DNA from: Balanoglossus misakiensis
Lineage: Eukaryota > Hemichordata
Reading direction: 5' to 3'
DNA: 64,000 nucleotides
NCBI GenBank assembly: GCA_040954595.2
Contig: CM082579.2
Coordinates: 7,316,001 to 7,380,000, forward strand
Shown here: positions 14,701 to 38,515 of the stretch, piece by piece
How positions within the stretch are numbered: position 1 is the stretch's first letter
Layout of the letters: the number at the start of each line of letters is the position of its first letter
Program-made: the position numbers and the translations under genes
The notes under the pieces: generated by a model
The model's input: the letters and a program-made list of their open reading frames with translations, nothing else
Told to the model about the DNA's origin: nothing
Database searches by the model: none

Positions 14701-16802
14701 CACAGAAACTGTGCATGTATTCTTCTGTTGGAATTCATTTCGCGTTGGTGAACAACACTGCATGGCTATTGAATCAGTCCATCGAAGCTTACAGGAGGTT
14801 GGCCCGTTACAGTTGTGGGGGAAGGCGCAGCAGGTGAGATAGAAGACTCGCATACTCTTCGTCAAGGAGACAACAATAGTTGTCAGAGAAAGTTCCGCCG
14901 CGATCGGAAACGTTGGCAACAGAGCTGTGTGCATGGAAAAATTGTCAGGTGTTCAGAGGGAACGGTATGTGTGATAGTGGCTGTAAATAGATTTCTTACA
15001 GATCCGTTCGTCAATCAACCACTTGCATGTAAAATGATGGCTTCACCAAGAATCGTGCACCATACTAATCAGTGGTTTTTCTTCGATACACAGGAAGCTT
15101 TACATAGTGTTTGGTTGGCTTGGCACACTGTTGTTGACAATAACCACTGCCGCCTTATTTCATGGTGTATACAGGAGAAACAGCCCAGGGTAAATAGTAC
15201 ATTTCTGATTATAATGATTTAGGAAACATCCGGTAGCTTGAGCATAGAATCGAGATTCTCGCTAACTGTGTGCAAACGACATTGATTAACTTTAATTATT
15301 ACTTTGGACATATGTCTCCAGGTGTTGGATACCCGACAACACGCCGTTGCTATCGATGGTATGGACTCCAGTCACCGGGATGCTGCTGGTAAGCACAATT
15401 ACATGACCTGTAACCATGCAAACTAACAGCATGCTATTGTCAAGAGAAAGGTGGTCTTTATTTTGAGTCGTCCCCTTGACTAATTGTCGTTTTCTCGTGG
15501 TTGTCAGGTGACCCTGGGCCTTCTGACGCATGCCCACAACAAATTTACACAAGACAAAGAGAACTACGAGGTGGAAGAGTGGAAAGACTGCTGGTCAGTT
15601 CAAAACGATATTCATTTTTTTTCTATTTAAACTCTTTTTTTAAGTGACTAGCATAGGTGCAGGGTTGAACACAATTTTTCTTTTGTTCAACTTTTGTGCC
15701 ATTTAACACGTGTTGTTTGTCCTGTGTCGCAGATGAATCTCGTCACATTAAACTGCCTAGTCACGCGATATCTCGCAGGGTCTCGTGGAGTCACGGAAAC
15801 AGGTCTATTCCTCATGGACCTCTCTCTTATTATTTTTACCCGCACCAGGTCTGGACTTCTGTCTATTATGATCATCGTGTTCACATTCATCGTGAACTGC
15901 TTGACAGGGATGCTAGCGGCAACTTCTGACCAAGACATCTATGGGTTTGTCTTCGGACTTGCATCGTTTAGTTTTGTAAGTCGCCTGCCCTATTGCATCC
16001 ATTCATAACCTTGACAGTTAACTTCGACCCCATTCAAATTGTGACGTAGATGACAGTCCCTCAAATGACGTATTTTGAAATCGGTGACAATCACCACCAC
16101 TATACTGCCACGAACTGTTGTTGATCATGAACCACTATACCACGCACTCACACTAAATTTCCACGTAAATAATTATATCGATGTGTTATGGTTAATTCTA
16201 GGGTTCGGTGGTGTTTCTGTCTTTCTTTGCCACTAACCGTGAGGTAAGCTACAGCATACGAACCTTAGTCAGGTCTGCACATTTGTTACCATTTACTGCT
16301 TCCAGTCATACTTGATGAACTTTAAGATACTCATAAGCATGTCCGCTGATACACTTGACTAATTCAAGTAGACACATCCATCGCATCCGTTTCTATGCAT
16401 AAACGCTCGGCTGAGACTACCAATGAAAAAGTGCAACGACACAGCATCCAAACTAATCCAATTTCAACTTGCATGTCATCACATACCCAGCGTTGTTCTC
16501 ACAACGCGAGACTCCGTCCACCCTAGTATCTTCAACACCCCTCCGGCCAACAACCTTTCATTCTCCAACTCCGTCCCCAGCTGTTGGTTGCCCTGGAGAT
16601 TCGCTACTTTTGCGACGATGAGCAGAAAGAAGCGTTTAAGGCTGCCCGGGCTGCGGAGAAAGCGCGCTTTGATGCCAGGAAGGAAAACCGGCAAAGAATG
16701 AACGACGAGAAACTGCAGCTCAAAGAGGAGCGTGATCAGCAGAGACTCAGACGTCTTGCCATCAATCAAATTTTCACTGTGGTGAGCAACATCAACTGTT
16801 AA
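8738..16802 (+). CDS. Adhesion GPCR A (F-type lectin/HYR/Sushi/EGF/HRM/GAIN/7TM), 5' partial
   Basis: Cell-surface receptor; 957 residues visible. Exons: 8738-8968, 9138-9359, 9580-9753, 9973-10140, 10377-10484, 10850-10944, 11120-11305, 11523-11591, 11814-11934, 12121-12276, 12418-12481, 12892-13036, 13405-13454, 13702-13822, 14020-14117, 14452-14551, 14706-14833, 15094-15189, 15322-15388, 15508-15593, 15849-15975, 16202-16243, 16581-16802; one frame is kept throughout. Domains: C-terminal half of an F-type lectin/discoidin-like fold (1-76), hyalin repeat (78-150), Sushi (151-208), calcium-binding EGF starting DTDEC (209-264), hormone-receptor motif (265-332), GAIN with GPS (333-636), seven membrane segments (637-884) and a charged, helix-prone tail. 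The first exon starts mid-domain in phase 1, so upstream exons must exist beyond the repeat arrays or the gene is truncated. The GPS reads CMCSHAGDF, lacking the usual HL-T/S cleavage residues. A donor at 16782 could extend the tail. The ligand is unknown. Confidence 0.88.
9376..9498. repeat. (GAGT)n and (TATG)n microsatellites
   Basis: A GAGT run (about 9376-9410) is followed by a TATG run (about 9423-9498) directly downstream of the hyalin-repeat exon of adhesion GPCR A, inside the intron. Confidence 0.95.
9830..9849. mobile_element. Solo terminal inverted repeat, MITE relic
   Basis: TTAAAGGTATACGGTCACCT here is identical over 20 bases to the reverse complement of the right end of the inverted-repeat element at 53741-53924. 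No partner end was found before the next exon at 9973, so this is a relic or a deleted copy inside an intron of adhesion GPCR A. Confidence 0.55.
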
Positions 16803-18026
16803 CTCACTAACTTTTCGTTGGCACTACCTTAGAGATTGAATATGATGACGATGGAAACTACAAATGAAAGATACACGTTTCTTCATCAAATGAAGATAGT
16901 TCAGTCATGGGAGTACGTTTTCTGACAAATAATAGGGTGGAAATAAAAGGGATCCCACCAAAATAACAATGTTCTAGTTTCCCGCCTTTACGGCTTCCAC
17001 TGGATGTAAGCTTACTGGCTGAATTTCATTTAAAATGACCGTCCTCGTTTTTCTTTGACAGGCAAGAGAACGGTCACGTGTCTCGCCAACAACCCGCTTG
17101 TGGCGAAGATAAACATATTTAGTCCACAGGTGCAACACGCGACGTTGGAAGATAGGACGGATGTCTTCAGCTGAGGTTGGACAGGACATGATATTACATC
17201 ATAACCGAAAATGAGTCTAGAATGTTTTTACATTCTGAATACCACGGTGTGTGAATGTCACAAGTAAATCACACATTCTACATAGACTTAGATTTTTTCA
17301 TCATTTATCACCCTTATTCGAGTTTTAAAAGTACTATGTACATGTACACAAAGCTGAATTGCATTCTTGCAGATAATTAACATTATATAGCCACATGTAA
17401 ACCTTCTTAATTACATATTTTAAAATCCTTATATGTATTATTTGAAAAGACAACGTCAACTTTACAAATGTCAAGCTTAAACATGATACTATATTCACTT
17501 GGTTCTCTCAGTATTTTAAATAATTAGACTCTTTTACAATTCATCAAAATTTCACGCTATGCCGTTAGTCTTCAGGCAGAAATAAGTCAACAGTCTAGCT
17601 AGTACTACAGATATTGAAATAATCATTTTGATCATACACAGAAAGACGCTTACGGAGTTTTTCGTTACACACATTTAACTTGAATAATGATTTACTGTGT
17701 GTTTTTCAAAACAGAGACTGTGAAGTTTATAGAGATTTAAAATTTCTATGATGGCGAAAATTCGTATACAAGTAATCTTTTCTCTTCATTCTACTCTTTA
17801 AATAAAAATTCTGCTATGTCTGAAAATAATTGACTATTCGTACATTGTATTAATCGAACAACTTGAAAATATGTTCCAAATACTCACTATTTACAATCTT
17901 CTTAACGTGGGCCTGAAGATTGGGTCATAAATAATCCTTCATGATGTCAATTGCAAAGTGTTGGCCACGTCATGTGTGGTATCCATGGTGACCAACGCCT
18001 GGTCGCAGAGTTCGTTAGATTGAACA
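16803..18026. other. Convergent intergenic spacer
   Basis: 1.2 kb AT-rich sequence between the 3' ends of the two adhesion GPCR genes. It should hold both 3' untranslated regions. I see no further exon, RNA gene or repeat array. Confidence 0.6.
16942..16947 (+). terminator. Possible polyadenylation signal of adhesion GPCR A
   Basis: AATAAA lies 140 bp after the stop codon at 16800-16802. It is the first canonical hexamer downstream; no transcript evidence. Confidence 0.4.
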
Positions 18027-28108
<10,082 letters not shown>

Positions 28109-29607
28109 GCTGAGACCCGCAACAGCGACGAAGCCAAACTGTCAACTGTCAAATTCGATGGACACTTCACGGATAGTACTTTCCAATCCATCAAATAATT
28201 ACAAATTGACTGAAGCGTGTCACACACTCTGTGTCGTAATTTGCATTAATACTTTAATGAAAGTGTGTTTTGCACTGCTATTCAAAGGCACTTATTAATA
28301 AATAAATACTGAAATAAATTAATGTTAGCTTCTCCCTCCCTTCGATATGACCCTCAATATCCAAACTTGTCACGATCTTTACAACAACTTGTTGTTAACC
28401 GTTTTAACGGCATAGTCAACTTCTCATCTTTCAAAAACCAGAGAGAGAGAGACTTTGTCCCTTTAATGTAGTCGTGTGACAGGATCTTTAGCACGTTACT
28501 CCACTGTTTCGTCTGGGTAGATCATGCGACTGTCTGATTATGTATGACTTTTCCAATTCATTGACGCAATTTAACCTCCCGTCGGTTCTAATTGTCCTGC
28601 CTATCACATGGTTTTAATATTGAATTTATTTCGGACACGTTCTATGTAATTGTCGAGCTAAACTATCAATTATAGTGTTAAGTTGAGCGAAAAGACAACG
28701 TCACTGAGGTACCAGTGAGTTGTAACCTTAAACCTTCAGATTTGCTTTGACTATACATTCATGGCTAAGTAATTAAAAAAAATAAAAAGTGGTTTTACTG
28801 CATGGAAAAATTAATTGCGAAATTAAATTTTAATGTAAATGGGCATATCAACAAGCAGAAGAGGCAATTGTAGGAAATATTATTGGCCTTATAATTTGCG
28901 AAAACATGCGCTCATTCAAAAGCCTTATCGCCACCTCCTATTAAAGGGAGGTTGTCTGAACTGATCGTTTGCAACTTTTCTGTTAATAAAAACACCATCA
29001 GCATTGCCAACCAATGCCATATTATATTAAGTTAACTTGCAAATGTGAAGTGGTGACTGCCATGATGTATTTGTAATACTAATTAACAACCACAGCCATT
29101 ATGTTTCCAATGATGCACATAGCAGTATACACTTTGCGGGTATAATTCGACTGGCTGGCAACTGTGGGGCCGAAAAGGCTTCCGAATACGCGCATGTTTT
29201 CGAAAATCACAAGGGCCGATATGGAACCCATACCCACGGCCGCAAACCCATTAAAGCACAGGCGATAGAGCAAAGGGTCGAAGATTAAAGATAAACGATC
29301 ACGAATGCGCGAAATGATAGACATGTCTTTTACACAAACCAAACCCTCAGCCCTGTAGGCTGCCCCTGGCGACCACATAATTCACGAACGAAATCGTGCA
29401 CAGGGTAACACGTTTGTGTCATTGTTAACTGACGAACATTCGACTTTGTCCCTTTCGACATAAGTATGCTATGACAGGCGTTTATGAGGTTGCACCTTTG
29501 TGGGCCTGTTACCATTGTATCTTTGAACCCGGATACGAGGGTAATCCCGTCTTGTCAGTGTCACTGTGACCACACCAAAAGGAACGCTAGCCTACAACAA
29601 TGCCGAG
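28109..29607. other. Divergent intergenic region
   Basis: 1.5 kb between the start codon of adhesion GPCR B (minus) and that of the Ig receptor (plus). It should contain both promoters and 5' untranslated regions. I see no clear TATA element. A minus-strand open frame at 29079-29378 with two hydrophobic stretches was noted but is not supported as a gene. Confidence 0.6.
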
Positions 29608-32600
29608 ATGACGACGAATACACGCCGGGTTGTTCTCATTTTCTACGGTAATTATTGAGACCACTTTCCCACCTTTTCTTGAACCGTGAAAACACATATT
29701 GATGATACTAGTATATCGCTGATGTTGGCTCTGGTGTAGTTCGCGCGGTCGGCATAAAGTTACTGACCTGGTCGAGTAGACATGTTATTATTCGTTCCAT
29801 AGCGACAACGAATTGCAGTTCAACCTATGCTACGTGTCCACGAAACGGGAGTAAAATGTCGTCTCATATTTCTTATTAACGACAGCATAGGCCTAATACG
29901 CGTAGACACACCAAGTTAAAAGTTGGGCTTCAGTTGGACACGGAATTATACATTCGAAAGATTACTTGGCAAGATGATTACCTCGACAACAACGAGGATC
30001 GAGGAGACCAGGGATACTTTGTTGGCTGCATAAATACTAATTATAGACGGTTATCGGTTATCTTCATGATAGATGCACCTCGGCGAGGCGATCTACATCC
30101 AGTGCACGCAACTGAAAGGCTGTGCAGTTGGCGCGGTGATTTCCATCTTAGGTCACAACCTATGAAACTGTACAAAGAAATGGTTGTGGCTATGTACATT
30201 CAGTTTTTTGTCCTGTGCATCAAATGCAAGTTCTTGTCTTATACTCCAATCAGCATGCTGATATACCCAGCACTCCGCTTGTCAAGACAGTCTGTGTGCA
30301 ACGACCGTTATCATTGCTGAGAAATGAATTCTAGTGCGGGCTTGAACTAAATTGTGCAATGTAACAAATCTAACTAAACATTATAGGTTGTGTTGATAAC
30401 ACTGGGGATAGGCATAAAAACTGCAGAAGATACATAAGCCAAAATTACAAAGTCAAAAGTTATAGGTAATGCAGCTTTTAACTACTTTAATCCCGGTTCG
30501 GGCTGTCGTATAAATTGAAGACTCTTATCCCCTGTTTTCTAATTCTTCATTTCTGTTTCAGCTCTGCACATTTGTCTGTCGGACGCTTCCACTGTCATCC
30601 GGCCTACAGACACAGTGTACGTGCACCCCGGGGAATCCGCATCCTTCGTCTGCGAAGTCTCCTGGGGACTGAACTACATGCACTCCATCTTTTGGGGGTG
30701 GAGCGACGACGGCGGAGTGTGGACACTGATCGCCGAGTGTTGGGGGGTGGACGGGAAGTGCGACATCGTGGAGGAATTCAAAGACACCTATTACACGGAG
30801 AGCGTCTCGTCGCGGAACGATTACTTTCAACTGGATGTCCTGTCAGCCACGCTCAAGGAAGACGGACATTATGAATGCTGGCTTTACGCAGTGGACAAAC
30901 CGACTTCGCCTCACGCCAGGTTGGTTGTGCTAGGTGAGTGAACTCCATGGCTTTATCGATAGTTTCCCTTTGAGATTACTATTACTATTATGAGATTAGT
31001 ATTACTGCTGTTGTTAAGCGGGTCTTAAGTCTCTCTGTACGGTGGTTGGGCTTGGAAATATAAAAATGAAACGAAACGTCGAAACAGCAACATTTATTCA
31101 ATATAGAACTAGCAAATCACGGGATTTGAAGTGCAAATAAATGCATGGAGTCACAAATAGGTTTTATTTGGATACTTAAGACTTGTAGTCATGTTCCCGC
31201 GTACTTGAATTCTGTTAATATCCGCTGCAGCATATTAATTGGCGTAATGTTAAAGGGGACACGTCAAGTATATCGCCCACATCACCAAACACATTTGACC
31301 TTTGGTGTTTATCTGATCTAGAGCTTGAGGTTGGTCGCTAATAAATTATCTCTTTACCACCGGCAAGATCAAATCAATCATCTCGAGATCACGTGCTACG
31401 ACTACGACGCCGTGGTGACGGTGAAGGCCGGCGTTCCACACCTGTCCACCTGCGTGGCGATGTGCGGCAACCCGCCGGCGACACTGATGTGGTCGGTGGG
31501 CGGCATGGATGTCACGGAGTACAGTCACGAATCAAGCAGTGAAAATTACGAGGACGGCCAGCAGTACGACACGGGGAGCCAGCTCATGTACCGCTACAAT
31601 GCCTCCGACGACCAGGTGCACTTGGAATGCACTGGGTTCCAGCACGAGGATTTGGAAGTCAGAAGTTTCCGCGTTATTCTCAATGTGGAACGTAAGTCCG
31701 GGGTGTGCGTGGTAGCTTATACACTGTGTGGGCTAATCTCGAATTAGCCATAGATTGCCACAAGTTTAGACTGTTTGTTGTTGTTGTCTTGGTAACATAG
31801 ATCCAAAAATCCTTTGCATAATTCATTACATTACTTAACTATTTCATTATTCAAAGTTTCAAATAAGCATGAAAGGCCCAGGAAATAAAGAACAGACATC
31901 TGTGTTCAAAATGAAATTTGTTATTTTTTGTGCGTCGAAAATCAAGTCTGAAACTTTCTCTCATATTTTGCTCAAGGTTTTAGGATATAGATTGTCTCCT
32001 ACAATTGAAAATAATCAGTCCGCATTGTGTGAAAAACAGAAAGTGAAAAATAACTCTACTGGGACACAGTATCATTCATGGAATTATGAAACGAAAGAAC
32101 GAACAAACTGGAAAGTCTGCAGCATTCAGGACTTTTCATTGTTATAGAATGAAATGTCTTTGATTATTGCTGAAAATACAGATCGGACGTCAAACTTCAA
32201 GGCTTTCTAGTTGTATAGGCCAGTGAGTATCACATTTAGTTTGATTCGAAAAAACGTCACATTTTGTTTGATTTGAAAATCGTCACAAACAATGTGTTTC
32301 TCATTAGACGCACCGATTATTAGTGAGATAATCGTGATTTCCTGGAGCAGCGATCACATGGTTGAAGTGGAATGTATGGCTACAGCAAATCCCGCCGAAA
32401 TCACATACGCCTGGACGAGCAGTGACGGCCAAACAGGAGAAGGCAAGACATGGATAATGGAAGATGTGGACCAGGATGATCAGGTGACAGTCGCGTGTGT
32501 GTCAGCCAATAGCGAAGGAACGGCGTCATCGACGGAGACTCTCTACAGGCTGTGTGAGTATAGGTACTCAAGAATGGATTTATACTTCGAAAAAGAAATA

Positions 32601-35600
32601 TGTAGATGCTTACCTTTGCCCGTCGGCGGCCATCTTGGAACAAGGTGGTTATTAGCAATTTCCCAGAAATCTCTTCACTAGTTACAACTTCTGTCCCTGT
32701 ATAAGTATGCGATGTTTTAATTTAAAAAAACTGCTTACCATCTATATACGAGTAAATAAGTTGATGTGATGCGTCTCAACTATCTGTAGATGCTCCCGAG
32801 ATAGACGAGATCGCTGTGTTGTCATGGAGCGCGGACGATGACGTAGAGGTGGAATGCGTTGCCACGGCCAGCCCACCAGATATCGCCTACTCGTGGCGGA
32901 GCGACGATGGTCAGACAGGGGGTGACTCCAGGACATGGCAGCTGAGAGATACCGACCAGGACAACTTTGTGACCGTCACATGCAATGCCTCCAATACAGA
33001 AGGAACGACCTCACACACGCAGACGCTGTATGGCAGAGGTGGGAAATAGAATTCATTATGTCTTGTCATACCATATATGTTGAAAAATTAAAAACAAACA
33101 TAAATGCTGATATATCTCGTCCATTTTCGAAGACATGTCAACAGCAGTGAATATGTTTATTGTTACAGTAATCAGCGTATCCAGTAAGCGTGGCATTTCA
33201 AAATTACCCAAATGGGGATTGAGTTATATTCTGGATAACAGAGCGTAACTATTTCAATTAGAAAGAATTCGTCTTGTTGATGAAATTTACTGAGTTCGTT
33301 TCCATCATCGATTTTTCAGCTGCCCCTGTGATCTACGAAATAGCTGAGTTGTCCTGGGGAGACGACCACATGGTGGAGGTCGAGTGCGTTGCTAAGGCGA
33401 GGCCTGATGACATTACCTATGCGTGGAGAAGTACGGGTCAGGCTGGGGGAAATACCCGGATATGGGACGTCGAAGATGTGGACCAAGATGGCGTGGTAAC
33501 TGTGACCTGCGTGGCATCAAACGTTGAGGGCGTTAATTCGCTAACAGAGACGTTACATAAACATTGTAAGTGAATGTCGATAGCAATTGTCATATCATTG
33601 TGGGCTAAGCCGCTATTTCTTTCAACGCGCATGGTGCACAGAGTGGCCTTCCAGAAGAAAAAATATAATAGAAATGTTATTATACATTTTCTCAGGATGG
33701 GATTTTGTTTTACGTACGTGTTCTTGTCCTGTTTATCGCAAGAGTTCCTAACAACTATGACTGGAAACAACGTGTACTGGTTAACTGCCTTTGGGTATGT
33801 CTTCATGTGAAATATATGACAGTATACAAATATCACAATCTTTCACCAGATGCACCAGTAATTCAGGATATCACCCACAATTCCTGGACTAGTGATCACA
33901 TGGTTGAAGTGGAATGCACCGCTACAGCGTACCCAGCCAACATCACGTACGCCTGGACGAGCAGTGACGGCCAAACAGGAGAAGGCAAGACGTGGATCAT
34001 GGAGGATGTGGACCAGAATGATCAGGTGACAGTCACGTGTGTGGCAGCCAATAGCGAAGGGAGTTCATCTCTGACGGAGACGTTACACAACCTGTGTGAG
34101 TACATGCGGCCGGTATATTCATGTATGCAGATGGTGGTGGTGGTGGTCGTGGTGGTGGTGGTGAAAGCTATTAAAGTCATTTCTCTTCACTAAAACAAGC
34201 CTTAAGATTCTTTATGCGGATTTTGACCAACACGTTGTTTAGAATATCACATATAACTTCAATTAATTTTATATCGATAGACCCTCCAACAATTCACGAA
34301 ATCGACGTGTTGTCCTGGGGAGACGATCACATGGTTGAAGTGGAGTGCGTAGCAACGGCCAACCCTGACAACATCACGTACGCATGGAGGAGTGACTACC
34401 AGGTTGGCGGAAATACCCGGATATGGATAGTTGAAGACGACGACCAAGACGGGGTGGTAACAGTGACTTGTAAGGCAACCAATCAGGAGGGAGAAGCTGT
34501 TGCCATGGAGACACTAAGTAAAGAGTGTAAGTATAAAAAGGGGTCAATGGCAAGGGATGCTTGGATTTATTCAAGGTATGACGTCATACCCATTGGTGAC
34601 CTAAACGGATAAAAAAATCACAGTAATTAACGCTAATTGGAGGTCAGTTTTGTCAAAGACCTGCGTGGCAAGATAATTTTGTTGATCGTTTGAACATCAG
34701 TAGTGTCAAGGCAATCGTGGGCATCCATAATGATAGCACCCCAGTGTATATATACGGTTGCTTGTAAAATATATTTGCAACGCATTTTTGTATGTGTGGT
34801 AATTTCATTGTTGTATATGTCGCTACGTGATATAAGCTATAAGTCATCTCAATGTTGCACATTAAAACACATAGAAGTCTCCATACATGTTTGGCGAGTA
34901 GTCAACCCCGCATGCGCAATGTCATAATATCTTTGAATCATCCGAAACAATGAATTGCGTCGCGTATCGCAAGTCAAAAAAGCAAAAGATTTAATAAAAT
35001 GGTATAGATTATAGCAATGATCTGATTTAAATGTGATTGCGCGAATGAAAGCGTTTGTATTTATTAGTTATTGGGAAATTAAACGTAATAGAAATCCGAA
35101 TAGCTCAAATTGTAAGTCTACCGTGGTCTACCTTGTGTTCTGCAAAGTGCCGTGATGTTATAAAAGGCGCCCGCATTTCAGCAAGGACTTGGGTAAAAGC
35201 AACGGATATGTGCAGGTAAGCATTCATACGTCATATGTAGTGTTAAGACAAAACTGTAGTGAAATAGGAAACAAATGCACGTTTAATCGAAAAACGATTA
35301 TTTCGACAGTAAACGAAGAAAAAAAGAGAAAGAAAAAACGACAGAAAGAAAGAGGCAACTTTCAAAGGCAAACGTAAAAAAACTTTTAGTTCAAGGCTAA
35401 CTTGAGTGTGCATCCGCTTAACAATCTATAGTATGTAAATGTATAGCATAACTTTATAAGTATTTCACTGTGTGTTATCACTGTTGCGAAGGTTAACTTA
35501 GGCGCCCTCCAAATGCCTGACCCCCCCCCCCTCCCTGCATAATTTGATGTGTACATGTTGTGTTCTTCAATGTTCTCAATAGAGATGTAATCCAGTGAAT

Positions 35601-36729
35601 ACATTATCTTGTATATCTCATAATTAAGGATTGCAATGTTTTGTACTTTGCTTCCCACATGCACATGCAGCTCAGTTTCAGAATCTGTAAGCAAAGTTCA
35701 AACATAATATTGACAAGTATTGTTGTAAATTTTAAAGGTGTAACCGACGTTTTCTCTGGTAGATGCGTCTGCCATCGCGTTTGATCAATCTGTGAAGTAC
35801 CCCACTCAGCTACCAACATTGTCCTGAGGAATGTGTGTTAAAGAAAATAAAACAACGTACATGGCCATGTTATCCCTCGATAGGTGTTAACTCATTTGAC
35901 GATATGTCACTTTCATGACCCTTGAGGGGCCTTACATCATAGGTTATGTTTGGTATGAAAATATTACATCATTCAAAATTACATACAACATCGCCCTTTT
36001 ATAACAGACAAAATATGGTCGACTGTTCCGGAGTTTAAACTCAAAGTGGGTACCAAAAATACACCAGATATAAAGGTCACATAGCGGTAATGAAAATTGC
36101 CTGAAGATTTCTTTTCTGAAATGTCTACATTTTGGCTTCTTGTTCTCCTTTCCAGATTTGATGTTGTAACGCCGCTGTCAGCTACTCATTGCCAAACAGT
36201 GTCGCTGCATCTCGTACCAGAGCTGCCAGTCTTCAGGAAAACAACACAGAAGCACTTATGAATCCACCACGGTCAACTGAGAAAAATTCGTGCTTTGTAT
36301 ACTCTGGGCTTCATAATATTATACAATGATGAAGATTTGAATACTATTTTATTCTTATATCGCCTTTATGCGTTCAATTCCAATTTTCATTGCATCTTGT
36401 GCGTTTGTTGATTTTCTTGTGTTTTCCAATCTTCAAATCAACTCCTATGCCAAATTTTTGTTTTGTATTATTAATATAAAACACACACGCGGTAAGTTTG
36501 AATGGTAAATAAAAGTAGTACTGAATCTTTGCACCACTAGAGACCGAAATAATTTACCTACCAGATGCGTGAGGGCCGAAACAGAATATTTCAAAGCTGC
36601 AGCTTATTACTAAATTCAAAAACCACACCTCTCTATATTCTGCTTCCGACATCCAGGAATCTCACAAACCATATAGTTGGTATATATGTTTCCAGTGCGA
36701 ACACAGGGAAAGAGGAATCTTGTTGTTGT

Positions 36730-36825
<96 letters not shown>

Positions 36826-38382
36826 CTGTGATGGCGACAATGATGATGATAATACATTTTAAAAATGTTTAATAATTCCATGCTGTTGTTTGTCAATGTT
36901 GTAAATAACTGTAAAAGATCACTACAATCGTGACAAAAAACCCGTAGGTCGCCCAACGTCACTCCCGAATCGAGATGTCCCTGATCCTGGCTCATGGGCC
37001 ACTTTTACCATTGTAGTTATGACTTTCAGAACATTCCCATACATTCGGTCTCATGATTTTTCAACAGATTCTCCCATCGTCGAGGACATCACTACGCTCT
37101 CGTGGATTGACAACTGGGCCAAGGTCGAGTGTCACGCCACGGCCAACCCCGAAAACATCACGTACTCCTGGGTGAGTGGCGGGAACCAGACCGGAAGTGG
37201 CAAGATTTGGTTTGTGGAGGACGTGGACGGGGTGGGATATGTGTCACTGACCTGCAGGGCGTCAAATCTCATTGGCTCTGATTACCTGATGACAACTCTC
37301 TACAATTCTGAAAACGAAATGTGTAAGTGTAACAGTGTCAGAAGCTATGTATTTTGGCAAACAATAAACAGTGGTGGTCGACCCGGGATCACTAGAAACA
37401 AAAGAACGCGCAATGGAATCAGAATTAGATTTAATTAATTACCTGTTGCGTTTTAGATCATTCTGTAAACAATGACGCGCGCGATTTCCAGGTTTTACAC
37501 ACAGGTTTAGGGAGTTCGCATGGTGCGTCTATCCATGGAAACATCTGACATGGAATCAAATCACCCAAAAGAACGTTTTCCTGTTGTTAATGTTTCAGCG
37601 AGTGGCGTCAATTCGTCCCAAGTGCCTGTCAGCGCCCTCAGCATTACGACTTCGTTGGTGTTACTCATCCTCTTGTCAGTCTTCATTTTATTGTGGAGAA
37701 GGGCTGTCATAAAAAGGGTAAGTTGGACGCTCCTTTGATACAAAATTGGCATACCGACTGTGTTGTACACTCTATTCTAATTTATACAAAGCTTGACTTG
37801 TATAACAATGTACTTCGCTAGCAGCCCGTTGCTACGGTAATTATGCAAGACTCGCGCGAGATCTCGCAATTAGCGGAAAATCATCTATTACCAAACACGG
37901 CACATCAGTCATGTTATCTTTTGACCTTTTTGTGTTTTTCACCCTGTCAACAGCGTGCAGCCACCACAAATCGTCGCCAGAGCATAGTAGACCAAGACAT
38001 CGATTCTGATCGTAGACTGATGGAAGGCGATGACGTCAGTGACATGGCGCCCCCTGTACAGGTGAGAAATCGTTTTGTGACGCGATGGATTCTTTTGTGT
38101 TTATGTGACGTTTTTGAACGTCAACGCGTCTGCATTTTCGAGTAATAATTGCGGTGTTGGCTAGACCTTGAATAGGTGAATTTTGAATACCCTATTTCAG
38201 GCCAAATTCCGGAAAACCCATGCAACGGGCGAAACGCATACATACTGACAACATAGGAAGTACACCCCCGGGATGTTACCTGCATTACATCTAACTCCAT
38301 TTCTTTTCTGTTTGTCTGTCTGTCCGTTCCACAGGTACGAAATCCAACTTATGACGCCGATGAAGTTCACAATCTTTACTAA
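29608..38382 (+). CDS. Type I membrane protein with eight Ig-like domains
   Basis: Cell-surface receptor or adhesion protein, 832 residues. Exons: 29608-29647, 30562-30933, 31368-31691, 32308-32553, 32790-33038, 33320-33565, 33850-34095, 34281-34526, 37068-37322, 37599-37717, 37954-38061, 38335-38382; total 2499 bp, one frame. The signal peptide is split: exon 1 codes only MTTNTRRVVLIFY and exon 2 completes it. Then a V-like Ig domain (to 137), a second Ig domain with extra cysteines (to 245), six similar Ig repeats (246-741) each on one symmetrical phase 1-1 exon of 246-255 bp, one membrane helix (about 755-775) and a tail of about 57 residues with NPTY and a C-terminal tyrosine. Repeats share VEVEC and a VT(V)xC strand. 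Repeats 3 and 6 are near-identical, as are 5 and 7. I do not recognise a vertebrate orthologue; nephrin-like and immunoreceptor families are only loose comparisons. Confidence 0.88.
36730..36824. repeat. (GAT)n microsatellite
   Basis: About 31 GAT/ATG units in the 2.5 kb intron before the last Ig exon. Poly-Asp, poly-Ser and poly-His frames here are artefacts. Confidence 0.96.
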
Positions 38383-38509
38383 GGAGCCGCAAAAATTCCA
38401 TAACGAATACTGAATAATGGCATTATGTTAAATATGAACATAATAATATCATGCTACCATTCGCTATTCTGATTGGACGAGAGGTCAACCCAGCAATGTT
38501 ACATTACTC

Positions 38510-38515
38510 AATAAA
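38510..38515 (+). terminator. Possible polyadenylation signal of the Ig receptor
   Basis: AATAAA 128 bp after the stop codon at 38380-38382. Confidence 0.45.

Noticed and set aside
15732-15848. Open frame extending the TM6 exon upstream
   Set aside because: The acceptor at 15848 with a long pyrimidine tract fits phase 2; earlier acceptors in this stretch create stops or break the frame.
29079-29378. Minus-strand 99-codon open frame with two hydrophobic stretches
   Set aside because: No recognised homology, no clear upstream signals, and it lies in the divergent intergenic region; it could be chance. An RNA-seq read set would decide.
29934-30320. 128-codon plus-strand open frame
   Set aside because: It lies within intron 1 of the Ig receptor, has no domain signal, and no splice phase fits the neighbours.
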